Shown here in pieces: positions 42,682 to 51,201 of a stretch of DNA of 64,000 nt. Origin of the DNA: DASQPR01 sp963836785 (GTDB lineage Bacteria; Actinomycetota; Actinomycetes; Mycobacteriales; Micromonosporaceae); contig CAWIKW010000006.1 in the NCBI GenBank assembly GCA_963836785.1, positions 124,001 through 188,000 on the forward strand, read 5' to 3'. The position numbers and the translations under genes were made by a program. Each line of letters starts with the position of its first letter. The stretch's first letter is position 1. A model generated the notes under the pieces. That model saw only the letters and a program-made list of their open reading frames with translations. It was not told the DNA's origin and did not search any database.

Positions 42682-44283
42682 TTACGCACCCACGGTGTGG
42701 CGCACATACTTCACACAATCGGCGTCGACCGCCGCCCACGGCTGCCCGAACTCGACCTGCGACGACCCGTCGATCGGATTGTCGCTCCGCTCGACGTCGC
42801 CCCAGAATTGCAGCGTTTGTTTCAGCCCGAAGCGCTGGACGAGCCGGCGCAGCGCGAGATAGCCGATCCCGGTGTCCGCGCTGATCGTGGCCGGTGACGC
42901 CGACGCCGTCCACGCCGGGTCACACGTGCCGGGCCAGCGTCCCGAGCGTACGTACGTGCCGACTGCGGCCAGCCGGTCGGCATCGGCGCCCGGATGACCG
43001 AGGTAGGCGACATAGTCGCCGAGGCCGGCCGTCAACGCGTCGGCGTGCACCTCTTCGGCGAACATGTCCTGTTGCGAGGCGAGCAGACCGAGGACGCGAC
43101 CGAGATCCGCGGCCAAACCGTCGCCACCACGCGGACCGGTTCGCGTCGCGTCCGGTAACACCACGACCGCCTGCCGCTCGCCGATGTCGGTCCACACCGG
43201 GGAACTGGTCGCACCGGCGGCCGCGCCACCGAACCACGTACGCGACTCCGCGGCACTCGCGAGGTAGATGTCGTAGTGGTCGGGCGGCGTACTCAGCACC
43301 GTGAACCGATCGGCGGTCGCGGCCACCGCGTCGGCAACGGGTAGAACGGCGGCCAACTGCGACGCCTCGGCGGCCGACGCCATCAGGGTCACCCGTTTAC
43401 CGGTACGGAAATGCAGCGTCGAGACCTCCCACGGCAGCGGGCTGGTCTCGGTGAGGTCGGAGGCCTCTGGTGCGTACGCCTCGATCCGGAACGTGTTCCC
43501 GCTGCCGTGGACGGTCAACCGGAACGCCGTCTCCTCCTGCGGACAGAATTCGCCGCCGGCGCAATACGACACCGCCACGTCGTAGACGTCCGGCGGCGCG
43601 GAGTCGTCCAGGATGGGCTGCGCGGTCTGCGAGAACGCGGTGACGTGCAGCGCCCGTAGGTTCGCGTAGAGCATCTCGTATTGCTGGCGCACCCCCGGCA
43701 CGGACGCGTCGACCGGCGCCAGGAAGCCGTCCCGGTCACCGCTGACCAACGCAACCGACTGGTCGGCCAGCATGTCGTTGATGGCCGGCGACTGGTCGAC
43801 GATCATCGGTGCCAGCGTCGGCCGGCCGTGGCCGTCGAACTCCGTGCCGACGAGCGCTATCCCGAGCCGGCCCAGAAAGACGGCGGCGATGATGAACGGC
43901 ACGACGCGCCGCGCTCTCGATCGTCGCGACATTCGATCCCGGCGCAGGGGCGGCGCCCAGGCCGGCGGCCCGGCGGCCGCGCGCGGCACCCCAGAGCGGT
44001 CGGTGTCACCCGGCCGGTAGGTGGTGTTGCCGCCGTAGGTGGTGTTGTCGCGGTAGGCGTCGCTGGCCGCGTACAGGCTGCCAGGGACGCTTACCGGCCC
44101 GGATGCGCTCGGCGTGGGCTCGACGGGCTCGGGATAGGGCGGCGGGTAAGGGGCCGGAAACGGCGACGAGACGGGCGGCGCTGCGCCGGTGCCGTCGAAG
44201 CCGAATAAGGCGTCCCTCGGCGGCTGCCATGCGATCGGATCCGATGGTTGCCGCTCCGGATCCGGGACCTCATTGGGTTCCAC
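42682..44283 (-). CDS. Single-pass membrane protein with large extracytoplasmic domain, unknown function
   Basis: 533 residues from GTG 44283; TACATT 6 nt upstream fits the leaderless pattern, whereas the longer start at 44325 has no support. A Pro-rich cytoplasmic N-terminus (ALFGFDGTGAAPPVSSPFPAPYPPPYPEPVEP) is followed by a basic stretch and one helix (VVPFIIAAVFLGRLGIALVG). The outer domain has VYDVAVSYCAGGEFCPQEETAFRLTVHGSGNTFRIEAY, a cysteine pair and ADTGIGYLALRRLVQRFGLKQTLQFWGDV. The last part resembles the end of peptidase-MA-like domains, but no HExxH metal motif is seen. Reads as the same strand as tatC. Confidence 0.7.
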   Translation of the reverse strand: MEPNEVPDPERQPSDPIAWQPPRDALFGFDGTGAAPPVSSPFPAPYPPPYPEPVEPTPSASGPVSVPGSLYAASDAYRDNTTYGGNTTYRPGDTDRSGVPRAAAGPPAWAPPLRRDRMSRRSRARRVVPFIIAAVFLGRLGIALVGTEFDGHGRPTLAPMIVDQSPAINDMLADQSVALVSGDRDGFLAPVDASVPGVRQQYEMLYANLRALHVTAFSQTAQPILDDSAPPDVYDVAVSYCAGGEFCPQEETAFRLTVHGSGNTFRIEAYAPEASDLTETSPLPWEVSTLHFRTGKRVTLMASAAEASQLAAVLPVADAVAATADRFTVLSTPPDHYDIYLASAAESRTWFGGAAAGATSSPVWTDIGERQAVVVLPDATRTGPRGGDGLAADLGRVLGLLASQQDMFAEEVHADALTAGLGDYVAYLGHPGADADRLAAVGTYVRSGRWPGTCDPAWTASASPATISADTGIGYLALRRLVQRFGLKQTLQFWGDVERSDNPIDGSSQVEFGQPWAAVDADCVKYVRHTVGA

Positions 44284-44289
44284 CAGATC

Positions 44290-44295
44290 AATGTA
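44290..44295 (-). promoter_or_regulatory. -10 element TACATT supporting start at 44283
   Basis: Followed on the minus strand by 6 nt and GTG 44283. Confidence 0.45.
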
Positions 44296-44384
44296 CGGTT
44301 TACGCGCTCGACGCGATGCCCTCACATACGGTGGCCCGCGCAGCGCTCCCGCACATCGGATCCGGCGTGCGGCCGAGAGCCGGA

Positions 44385-45302
44385 TCAGGTGAAGTCGTCG
44401 TACCGCCGCTCGATCGGCTGGGCCGGTGCGACCGGCTCCGGCGGCGCGATCGGATCACCAGCACCGATCTCATCCAGGTCATCGATCGGGGACAACTCGT
44501 CGTCGCCCACGCCGGCGAACGCGGCCGCCTTGCGGGCGCGCCGGCGGTCGTTGAGCAATGCGAACCCGACCGCGCCGAAGTAGAGGATCGCCATGCAACC
44601 GGCGAGAATGCTCATGCCGAATGGGTCCGGCGACGGCGTCACCACGGCACCGAACAGGAACATCAGGAAGATCGCCTGCCGCCACCAACCGAGCAGTCGT
44701 TTTCCACTGGCCAGGCCGGCGAGATTCAGCATCACGATCAGCAGCGGGAACTCGAACCCGGCGCCGAACAACAGCATCATCTTCGTGACAAAACTGAAGT
44801 AGCCGCTGATCCCGACGACGACGTTGAAATTGCCGCTGTTGAGGAAGAAATGCAGGCTCTTCGAAACGATCAGGTGGGCCAGCAGCATGCCGGCACCGAA
44901 GAGCGGCGCGGCGATCGCCGCAAAGACGTACGTGTACCGGCGCTCCTGGCGGTGCAGCCCGGGCGCGATGAACGCCCACAGCTGGTAGAGCCAGATCGGG
45001 GCACCGACGAGCAGACCGACGTAGAGCGAGACCTTCAGGGTGAGCAGGAACGTGTCGAGCGGCCCGGTGGCGGAGAACGTACACGCCACACCGGGCGTCT
45101 TGCTGGCCTGGAAGTCGCAGTACGGCGCGATCAGAAAGTTGATCACGCGGTGGGCGACGACGAACCCGATGATCGTGCCGACCGCGACCCCGAGGGAAGC
45201 TTTGAACAGGCGGCCGCGCAACTCCCGCAGGTGCTCGAACAGCGTCATCGAGCCGTCCGACGCACGCTGGAACTGCGTGACGCGCTTACCCTCGGCGGAC
45301 AC
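44385..45302 (-). CDS. tatC: Sec-independent protein translocase TatC
   Basis: 305 residues from GTG 45302. MTLFEHLRELRGRLFKASLG (with the conserved Glu and Arg for signal-peptide recognition), PIWLYQLWAFIAPGLHRQERRY, FFLNSGNFNVVVGISGYFSFVTKMMLLFGAGFEFPL and AVVTPSPDPFGM mark TatC, with six membrane helices. It recognises twin-arginine signals. The C-terminal Pro/Asp-rich extension beyond the last helix is typical of actinobacteria. It follows tatA by 22 nt. Confidence 0.97.
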   Translation of the reverse strand: MSAEGKRVTQFQRASDGSMTLFEHLRELRGRLFKASLGVAVGTIIGFVVAHRVINFLIAPYCDFQASKTPGVACTFSATGPLDTFLLTLKVSLYVGLLVGAPIWLYQLWAFIAPGLHRQERRYTYVFAAIAAPLFGAGMLLAHLIVSKSLHFFLNSGNFNVVVGISGYFSFVTKMMLLFGAGFEFPLLIVMLNLAGLASGKRLLGWWRQAIFLMFLFGAVVTPSPDPFGMSILAGCMAILYFGAVGFALLNDRRRARKAAAFAGVGDDELSPIDDLDEIGAGDPIAPPEPVAPAQPIERRYDDFT

Positions 45303-45324
45303 GGGCTATCCGATCACGCCGGCG

Positions 45325-45618
45325 CTAGTTGTCGCGCACGCGCTGGATCGGGTCGTGCGTCTGTTCATGGGCCGGACCGTGGGCGGGCGTCCCGTCCGAC
45401 TGCCGGTCCAGCTGGGGCCGGCTGTCCAGTGGTGCCCGGCCGTGCTGCGCCTCGGCCTTGCTCTCGACGTCGTCGTCCGACATGCCCTTGACCTCGGTCT
45501 TCAGGATGCGCATCGAGCGACCGAGCGAGCGCGCCGCGTCCGGCAGGCGCTTCGCGCCGAACAGCAGGATCAGCACCACGACCAATACCGCGATGTGCCA
45601 TGGCCTCAAGCTGCCCAT
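45325..45618 (-). CDS. tatA: Sec-independent protein translocase TatA
   Basis: 97 residues from ATG 45618, with GAGGGG about 7 nt upstream; an ATG at 45633 is less likely. One N-terminal helix (PWHIAVLVVVLILLFGAKRLPDAARSLGRSMRILKTEVKGM) with the FG hinge is followed by an amphipathic helix and a long polar tail rich in His, Pro and Asp. TatA forms the pore with TatC. No tatB gene is next to it. The 228 nt upstream hold a TAGGAT element at 45667-45672 (minus strand) as a candidate promoter for tatAC. Confidence 0.95.
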   Translation of the reverse strand: MGSLRPWHIAVLVVVLILLFGAKRLPDAARSLGRSMRILKTEVKGMSDDDVESKAEAQHGRAPLDSRPQLDRQSDGTPAHGPAHEQTHDPIQRVRDN

Positions 45619-45846
45619 GCCGCCACCCCTCAAGCCTCATGTCGACCGAACCTGGACCGACGCCCTATCCTACGTCCAGCGCCGTGGGCTTCCACCGGTG
45701 CGGCGCTGCGATCTTTTTGCACCGTAAGGATTGCCGAGGATGGCCCGGCCGGTCAACCCGGCTGCGGTCAAAGCCCCGGTGAACGCTCAGGGTCGGCCGA
45801 TCGCTTCGCGGTCGGGTTGTTCGCGGCCAATCGCGAGGAATGTCCG

Positions 45847-46107
45847 CTATCGGGCACGCCGGACCGGCTGGGCCTTCAGCGCCGCGATCTGCTCCGTCGT
45901 ACGCGTGCTGCGGGCCTGGAGCAGCCCCAGAGTCGCCTGCATGTCCTCGATCTTCGGCCGGAGCTTGTCGGCATCCGCACGCAGTCGTTGCACGCGGCGC
46001 AGCGCGCGCCGCAACTCGGCGAGGCGACCGACGGTCCGCGACGCGACGAGCGCAAACACCAGCAGGCTACCGACGACGACACCGATGACGATCCAGAGCA
46101 CGAGCAT
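45847..46107 (-). CDS. Small membrane-anchored coiled-coil protein, unknown function
   Basis: 86 residues: one N-terminal helix (LVLWIVIGVVVGSLLVFALVA) and then a basic coiled coil (LAELRRALRRVQRLRADADKLRPKIEDMQATLGLLQARSTRTTEQIAALKAQ). It lies between pafC and tatA. A TAGGCT 7 nt before the ATG suggests a separate leaderless transcript arising at the end of pafC. Similar small proteins at this position are common in actinobacteria; I know of no function. Confidence 0.8.
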   Translation of the reverse strand: MLVLWIVIGVVVGSLLVFALVASRTVGRLAELRRALRRVQRLRADADKLRPKIEDMQATLGLLQARSTRTTEQIAALKAQPVRRAR

Positions 46108-46114
46108 GTCGATC

Positions 46115-46120
46115 AGCCTA
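46115..46120 (-). promoter_or_regulatory. -10 element TAGGCT overlapping the pafC stop codon
   Basis: The TAG of the pafC stop is the first half of the element; 7 nt separate it from ATG 46107. Confidence 0.5.
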
Positions 46121-47077
46121 GGACACGGTCACGCCGTACGCGTCGAGTGCCCGGTTTGTCTCTTCCCGTACGGCTTCGACTAACTCGGGCGGATCGAGTA
46201 CGACGACGGTCGAGCCGAGCCCGAGCACGAGCCGCCGCGCCCACGCGAGGTCGCTGACGCGCAGAGTCACGCGCCACAGCTCGCCGTCGGTGTCGGTGAC
46301 CGACTCGCACGGGTAGTACTCGGTGATCCACCGTGCGCTCCGGCTCACGCGAAGAGTCACGAGCGGCTGCTCGGGGCTGGACCGGAACACGCCGTCGCGG
46401 AAGTCGTTCGACCGGGCCTCGCGCGGCGGACGGGCCGGCTCGTCCAATTCGGTGAAGCCGTCGATCCGGTCGACGCGGAACATGCGGACCGCCTCGGCCT
46501 GCCGGCACCACGCCTCGACGTAGGCCCGACCCTCGACGACCAGCACCCGCATCGGGTCGATGATCCGGTCGCTCGTCTGATCGCGGGTGGCGGTGTAGTA
46601 CGTAATCCGCAACGCCCGCTGTCGGTCGACGGCGCCGCGGATCGTCGCGAGACGGTCGGCGTCGCCCGGTATCCGTACGGCCACCGGCGCCTCCGCGAGG
46701 TCACCGGTCGCGGCCTCGATCTTCGCGAGCGCCCGCTCGATCGCGCTCCGACCGTCGATGCCCGGCATCTCGGCCAGCATGCGAAGAGCGACAACCAGAG
46801 CCAGCGCCTCGTCGGGCGTCAGGCGCAGGGGGCGGTCGATGCCGGCGTCGTAGGTGATCGTCACGTTGTCGCCGTCGAACGCCATGTCGATCAGGTCGCC
46901 CGGACCGTAGCCGGGCAGACCGCACACCCACAGCAGCTCCAGGTCCTCGCGGAGCTGGCGCTCGCTGATGTCGAGCTCGGTGGCCGCCTGCGCGATCCCG
47001 ATGCCCGGCCGCGCCAGCAGATACGGCACGAGATTCAGCAACCGGGCGACGCGATCGCCGGCGGTGTTCGCGGGCAT
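46118..47077 (-). CDS. pafC: WYL-domain transcriptional regulator PafC
   Basis: 319 residues. A winged-helix N-terminus (ARLLNLVPYLLARPGIGIAQAATELDISERQLREDLELLWVCGLPGYGPGDLIDM) is followed by a WYL-type domain (RALRITYYTATRDQTSDRIIDPMRVLVVEGRAYVEAWCRQAEAVRMFRVDRI) and a WCX-like C-terminus. In mycobacteria PafB and PafC act as a heterodimer that activates the LexA-independent DNA-damage regulon. Its ATG overlaps the pafB stop by 1 nt (TGATG). Confidence 0.95.
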   Translation of the reverse strand: MPANTAGDRVARLLNLVPYLLARPGIGIAQAATELDISERQLREDLELLWVCGLPGYGPGDLIDMAFDGDNVTITYDAGIDRPLRLTPDEALALVVALRMLAEMPGIDGRSAIERALAKIEAATGDLAEAPVAVRIPGDADRLATIRGAVDRQRALRITYYTATRDQTSDRIIDPMRVLVVEGRAYVEAWCRQAEAVRMFRVDRIDGFTELDEPARPPREARSNDFRDGVFRSSPEQPLVTLRVSRSARWITEYYPCESVTDTDGELWRVTLRVSDLAWARRLVLGLGSTVVVLDPPELVEAVREETNRALDAYGVTVS

Positions 47078-48186
47078 CAGCCGACCTCCGCCGCCACCGG
47101 CGCCGGGTCGCGTTGCGCGTTTCGGCCCGCGTCGTGCGGACGGCCTTCGTCCATGGTCGCGATCATCTCCCGGAGGTGATCGATCACCGCGTCGCGCACC
47201 TCGGCCGGCTCGACAACCTCGACGTCGGCCCCGTAGCCCACAATCCAGGACGCGAACCCGTACGGATCCGAGTAACCGATGACGACCACATCACCGCGGC
47301 GGGACGTCGCGTCCGGCCCGGACCCGGCCGGTGCGCCGGAGGCAGCACCCCCGTCGGCGGCGGGTGCGTCCGACGGCGTGACCGACTCGGCCCAGCGACG
47401 GACGCCGGCGGCCCGCCCGGGCGCGACCAGCAGCGTCGCCCGCTTCGTGTGCTCCGGGTGGCTGTAGGAATGCGCGACGTAGCTGATCAGGTCGAGCTTC
47501 TCCGGCAGCTCGTACGCGCCGGTCGGTCCGTCCGGCCGCACGGCGCTGACCATCCGGGACATGCGGAAGCATCGCTCCGCCTGGCGGTCGAGGTCGTAGC
47601 CGACCACGTACCACCGGCCACGCCAGCACACCACGCCCCATGGCTGCAGCCGGCGGCGCGTAGCGCGGTCGGCCTCCGGCACCCGATAGTCGAACGTGAC
47701 CGCCTGCCGGTTGCGCGTCGCCGCGGTCAGCGGGGCGAACGCCGCGTCGACGGTGACCACCGGTTCGACGCCGAGCGTGGCCTGTGGGTCGACGTCGATG
47801 CCGGCGGCGCGCAGCTTGGCGAGGCCGGACGACGCCGCCTCGGCCAGGCCGGCGTGGCGCCACAACCGGGCCGCGATGCCGACCGCCGCTGCCTCATCCG
47901 GCGCGAGCGGGATCTCCGGCAGCGCATAGTCGCGCCGGGTGATCCGGTAGCCGGGCTCGGCCTCGAACGCGCTCGACGCCCCGGTCTCCAACGGGATGCC
48001 CAGATCGCGCAGCTCGGCCTTGTCGCGTTCGAACTTGCGTTGGAACGCTTCGTGGTCCTTGGGATCATTCGGGTCGTGCTCGTAGCCCGGCACGGTCGCG
48101 GCGATCTGCGCGGCGGTCAGAAACCGACGCGTGGACAGCAGGCAGATCACGAGATTGACCAGCCGTTCGGTCCGGATGCGCGACAC
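47077..48186 (-). CDS. pafB: WYL-domain transcriptional regulator PafB
   Basis: 369 residues from GTG 48186. ERLVNLVICLLSTRRFLTAAQIAATVPGY ... FQRKFERDKAELRDLGIPLE is the DNA-binding part. The WYL domain has AVTFDYRVPEADRATRRRLQPWGVVCWRGRWYVVGYDLDRQAERCFRMSRM. An insertion rich in Gly/Ala/Pro (APAADGGAASGAPAGSGPD) interrupts the C-terminal domain and looks disordered. PafB pairs with PafC. TAGCGT 7 nt before the GTG supports a leaderless start. Confidence 0.94.
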   Translation of the reverse strand: MSRIRTERLVNLVICLLSTRRFLTAAQIAATVPGYEHDPNDPKDHEAFQRKFERDKAELRDLGIPLETGASSAFEAEPGYRITRRDYALPEIPLAPDEAAAVGIAARLWRHAGLAEAASSGLAKLRAAGIDVDPQATLGVEPVVTVDAAFAPLTAATRNRQAVTFDYRVPEADRATRRRLQPWGVVCWRGRWYVVGYDLDRQAERCFRMSRMVSAVRPDGPTGAYELPEKLDLISYVAHSYSHPEHTKRATLLVAPGRAAGVRRWAESVTPSDAPAADGGAASGAPAGSGPDATSRRGDVVVIGYSDPYGFASWIVGYGADVEVVEPAEVRDAVIDHLREMIATMDEGRPHDAGRNAQRDPAPVAAEVG

Positions 48187-48193
48187 CCCTGCG

Positions 48194-48199
48194 ACGCTA
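48194..48199 (-). promoter_or_regulatory. -10 element TAGCGT of leaderless pafBC transcript
   Basis: Followed on the minus strand by 7 nt and GTG 48186. Confidence 0.5.
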
Positions 48200-48401
48200 G
48201 CAGCACACCCGTCCGAATGCCCGCCCGGCCACGCGCGCGTCGTCGGTTGTTCGCCGTGAGCTTCGCACGATCCGTCACACCGCCTAACTCGGGCCCAGCC
48301 GCCGCCGGCGCGTCACACGATCATGTGACGTTGGGAGTGCGCCGACCATCGGTCCAGGCGCTAGACGCCGAGGCGCCGACATCGGTCCGGTGCTCAACAT
48401 A

Positions 48402-48407
48402 TAGGTT
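48402..48407 (+). promoter_or_regulatory. -10 element TAGGTT of leaderless DUF3866 transcript
   Basis: Followed by 6 nt and ATG 48414. Confidence 0.5.
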
Positions 48408-48413
48408 GAATCC

Positions 48414-49529
48414 ATGATCCGCTGGCGGGAAGGCACGGTGACCGCCGTGGTCCGGCGGTGGAACGGCGCCGTCGAGATCGACGTCGCGGTCACGTCGCGC
48501 ACCGCCGATGATGCCGCGACGGTACGGGCGCTCGCCTACCCGCGCCTGGTCGGCGATCCCGTCGTCGGCGACCGGGTATTGCTGAACGTGTCGGCGCTGG
48601 CGCTGGGCCTCGGTACGGGCGGATACGCGCTCGTCGTGGCGCTGCCGGACCGGCTGCCGGCCGACGACCTGTCGCCCGCCGATCGCGCCGACGGTCACAT
48701 GGTCAAGGCCCGCTACACGCCACAGCAAGCGATCGTCCTGGGTGTCGACGAGGACGCGTCGCCGCACCGTACCGCGATGGCGGCGGCCACCGACCTCGGC
48801 GGCATGCCGGTCGTGGTGGCCGACCTCCACTCGGCGCTGCCGGCGATCATTGCCGGAGTCACGGCGACCCGCCCCGGCACGCGGATCGCGTACGTCATGA
48901 CCGACGGCGCTGCGCTTCCGGCTTGGTTCTCCCGTACGCTCCACGGCCTCAGTACGCTCCTGGCCGGCACCGTCACCGTCGGTCAGGCCTACGGCGGCGA
49001 CCTGGAGGCCACGAACGTCCACTCCGGGCTGCTCGCCGCGCGGCACGTGCTCGGCGCCGACGTGACCGTGGTCGCGCAGGGGCCCGGCAATCTCGGCACC
49101 GGGACGGAGTGGGGTTTCTCCGGTACGGCCGCCGGCGAAGCCATCAACGCGGCAGCGGTGCTCGGTGGCCGTGCGGTCGGGTCGTTACGCATGTCGTCCG
49201 CGGACGCCCGCGATCGGCACCATGGCGTCTCCCATCACAGCCTCACCGCGTACGGCCGGGTCGCCCTGGCCCGCGCCGACATCGTCGTGCCCGCCGGTCT
49301 CCCCGAGCCGCTCGCCAGCGACGTCGCGACGGCGCTCGCCCCGCTCGGCGCCCGGCACACCATCGTCGAAGTCGCGATCGACGGTCTCGACGCGGCGCTG
49401 CGTGACCTGCCGGTCCGGCTGTCCACGATGGGCCGGGATCTCGGCAGCGACCATGCGTACTTCCTGAGCGCGGCCGCCGCCGGCCGGCACGCCGCAACCT
49501 TGGTCGGCACCGGGCCACCGCTGCCCTGA
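48414..49529 (+). CDS. DUF3866-family protein
   Basis: 371 residues. MIRWREGTVTAVVRRWNGAVEIDV at the N-terminus, LALGLGTGGYALVVALP, HMVKARYTPQQAIVLGVDE, VVVADLHSALPAI, GTVTVGQAYGGDLEATNVHSGLLAARHVLGADVTVVAQGPGNLGTGTEWGFSGTAAGEAIN and DRHHGVSHHSLTAYGRVA are characteristic of DUF3866, a family conserved beside pafBC in actinobacteria. Conserved His/Asp/Gly clusters suggest an enzyme or metal protein, but no activity is known. It is divergent from pafB. Confidence 0.85.
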   Translation: MIRWREGTVTAVVRRWNGAVEIDVAVTSRTADDAATVRALAYPRLVGDPVVGDRVLLNVSALALGLGTGGYALVVALPDRLPADDLSPADRADGHMVKARYTPQQAIVLGVDEDASPHRTAMAAATDLGGMPVVVADLHSALPAIIAGVTATRPGTRIAYVMTDGAALPAWFSRTLHGLSTLLAGTVTVGQAYGGDLEATNVHSGLLAARHVLGADVTVVAQGPGNLGTGTEWGFSGTAAGEAINAAAVLGGRAVGSLRMSSADARDRHHGVSHHSLTAYGRVALARADIVVPAGLPEPLASDVATALAPLGARHTIVEVAIDGLDAALRDLPVRLSTMGRDLGSDHAYFLSAAAAGRHAATLVGTGPPLP

Positions 49530-49549
49530 GCGGCGGGACAGCTAACGGG

Positions 49550-51034
49550 TCAGTGCGGCGCACCGACGAACTCGGCCGCCGTGTCGGCGTGTCGGTCCGC
49601 CGCCGCCGCACGACGAGGCATGGCGAGGGCGCCGAGCGTGCCGATCAACGAGGCGCAGCTCGCGACGACCATCGCGAGCGCGCACCCCGTGGCGACCGCG
49701 TCGGGGGACGCGAAGCTACCGGCGCCGGCGAACGCCGCCGACACGATTGCGATGCCGAATGCGCCGCCGAGCATGCGCAGCGCATTCAACGCCCCCGAGG
49801 CCTTGCCGATCTCCGCTGGCGCGACCGCACCGATGACCGCCTTTTGCAACGCTGGCATCGTCATGGACAGACCGCAGCCGCTGACCACGAGCGGAACGAC
49901 CATGGCCGCGTACGGCAGATGCGGCGACACGATCACGGCGATCCAGCCCATGCCGATCGTGTTCGCCGACAGCCCGATCATCATGATTCGGCGCTCGCCG
50001 AACCGATCGACGAGCCGGCCGGCGACCGGGCCGCAGATCATGAGCGTGCCCGTCCACGGCATGAGGCGCAGGCCAGCGGCGACCGGTCCGTTGCCGAGTC
50101 CGTCCTGGAGGTATTGGGACAGCACGAACAACGTGCCGTAGAGGGACGCGTAGAGGCCGACGTTCGCGACATTCGCGGCGGCGAAGGCTCGTACCCGGAA
50201 GAACCGGATCGGCAGCATCGGTGCCTCGACCCGCTGCTCCCAGGCCACAAACCCGGTCAGAAGGATGATGCCGCCCACTGCCGTACCCACGATCTCTGGG
50301 CTGTGCCAGCCAGCGTCGTTACCGCGGACCAGGGCCCAGACAAGGCCGAAGCAGCCGGCGGTGACGAGCGCGACCCCGGGGAGGTCGAGACGGGCGTCGC
50401 GCCCTCGGCCCTCGACGATCTGCCATAGCGCGAGGCAGATCGCGGCGGCACCGATCGGAACGTTGATCCAGAAGATCCACTGCCAGGCGAGGCCCTGCGC
50501 GACGGCGCCACCGACGAACGGCCCAGCGCATACGGCGACGCCGGTGAGGCCGCCGAAGATACCGAGCGCCCGCCCTCGGCGGTCGGCCGGAAAGGCCGCG
50601 GTCAGTTGGGTCATTGCCAGCGGGAGGATCATCGCCGCGCCGGCGCCCTGCACCGTCCGAGCCGTGATCAGCGCGGCGACATTCGTCGACATTGCACAGG
50701 CCGCTGACGAGAGCGTGAAGATCGCGAGTCCGGTCACGAACATCCGCCGACGCCCGAACCGCTCGCCGAGCGCCGAACCCGTCAGCAGCAGGACAGCGAA
50801 GGTCAACACGTATGCGTTGACCGTCCATTCGAGGGAGGTCAGAGACGCCCGCAGATCACGGTGGATCGTGCTGAGCGCGGTCGTCACGACAGTCCCGTCG
50901 ATCGCGACCATCACGGACGCCAGCGATGCGATAGCGAGTATCCATCTCTGTCGTGTGGTCATCGCATCGCGAGCAGTCGTCATCGCATCGCGGGGATCGC
51001 GGCGTGCCCCGGTCTGGGTCGTTGGGTCGATCAT
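49550..51034 (-). CDS. MFS drug exporter, DHA2 (EmrB/QacA) family, 14 helices
   Basis: 494 residues from ATG 51034 with CCGGAGG 5 nt upstream. LASVMVAIDGTVVTTALSTIHRDLRASLTSLEWTVNAYVLTFAVLLLTGSALGERFGRRRMF carries the D and RFGRRR motifs. ARTVQGAGAAMILPLAM and GIFGGLTGVAVCAGPFVGGAVAQGLAWQWIFWINVPIGA are motif C and the DHA2 signature. It exports hydrophobic drugs with protons. It is divergent from an ECF sigma gene and shares a matching upstream promoter element with it, so the sigma factor is a likely regulator. Confidence 0.92.
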   Translation of the reverse strand: MIDPTTQTGARRDPRDAMTTARDAMTTRQRWILAIASLASVMVAIDGTVVTTALSTIHRDLRASLTSLEWTVNAYVLTFAVLLLTGSALGERFGRRRMFVTGLAIFTLSSAACAMSTNVAALITARTVQGAGAAMILPLAMTQLTAAFPADRRGRALGIFGGLTGVAVCAGPFVGGAVAQGLAWQWIFWINVPIGAAAICLALWQIVEGRGRDARLDLPGVALVTAGCFGLVWALVRGNDAGWHSPEIVGTAVGGIILLTGFVAWEQRVEAPMLPIRFFRVRAFAAANVANVGLYASLYGTLFVLSQYLQDGLGNGPVAAGLRLMPWTGTLMICGPVAGRLVDRFGERRIMMIGLSANTIGMGWIAVIVSPHLPYAAMVVPLVVSGCGLSMTMPALQKAVIGAVAPAEIGKASGALNALRMLGGAFGIAIVSAAFAGAGSFASPDAVATGCALAMVVASCASLIGTLGALAMPRRAAAADRHADTAAEFVGAPH

Positions 51035-51068
51035 CGTGCCTCCGGTGCCGTTGGCTGAACATGTCACC

Positions 51069-51100
51069 GGTACATACCGCCGGACTCGCGCGGACTCATC
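51069..51100 (-). promoter_or_regulatory. Candidate promoter GATGA-N16-CGGTATGTAC of the MFS exporter
   Basis: On the minus strand GATGA starts at 51100 and CGGTATGTAC at 51079, ending 35 nt before the ATG. The same pair with identical 21-nt offset lies upstream of the divergent sigma gene. Confidence 0.55.
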
Positions 51101-51142
51101 GCGCCGTTCAACGTTCGCGCGGCCGACCGATGATCGATGACC

Positions 51143-51173
51143 GATGAAATTCCGTCCGGCCGCCGGTATGTAC
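51143..51173 (+). promoter_or_regulatory. Candidate promoter GATGA-N16-CGGTATGTAC of the ECF sigma gene
   Basis: GATGA at 51143 and CGGTATGTAC at 51164, 28 nt before ATG 51202. It mirrors the element of the MFS gene, which suggests autoregulation. Confidence 0.55.
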
Positions 51174-51201
51174 TGATGAGGCGACAGGGAGAGGGGCGCC
51201 G

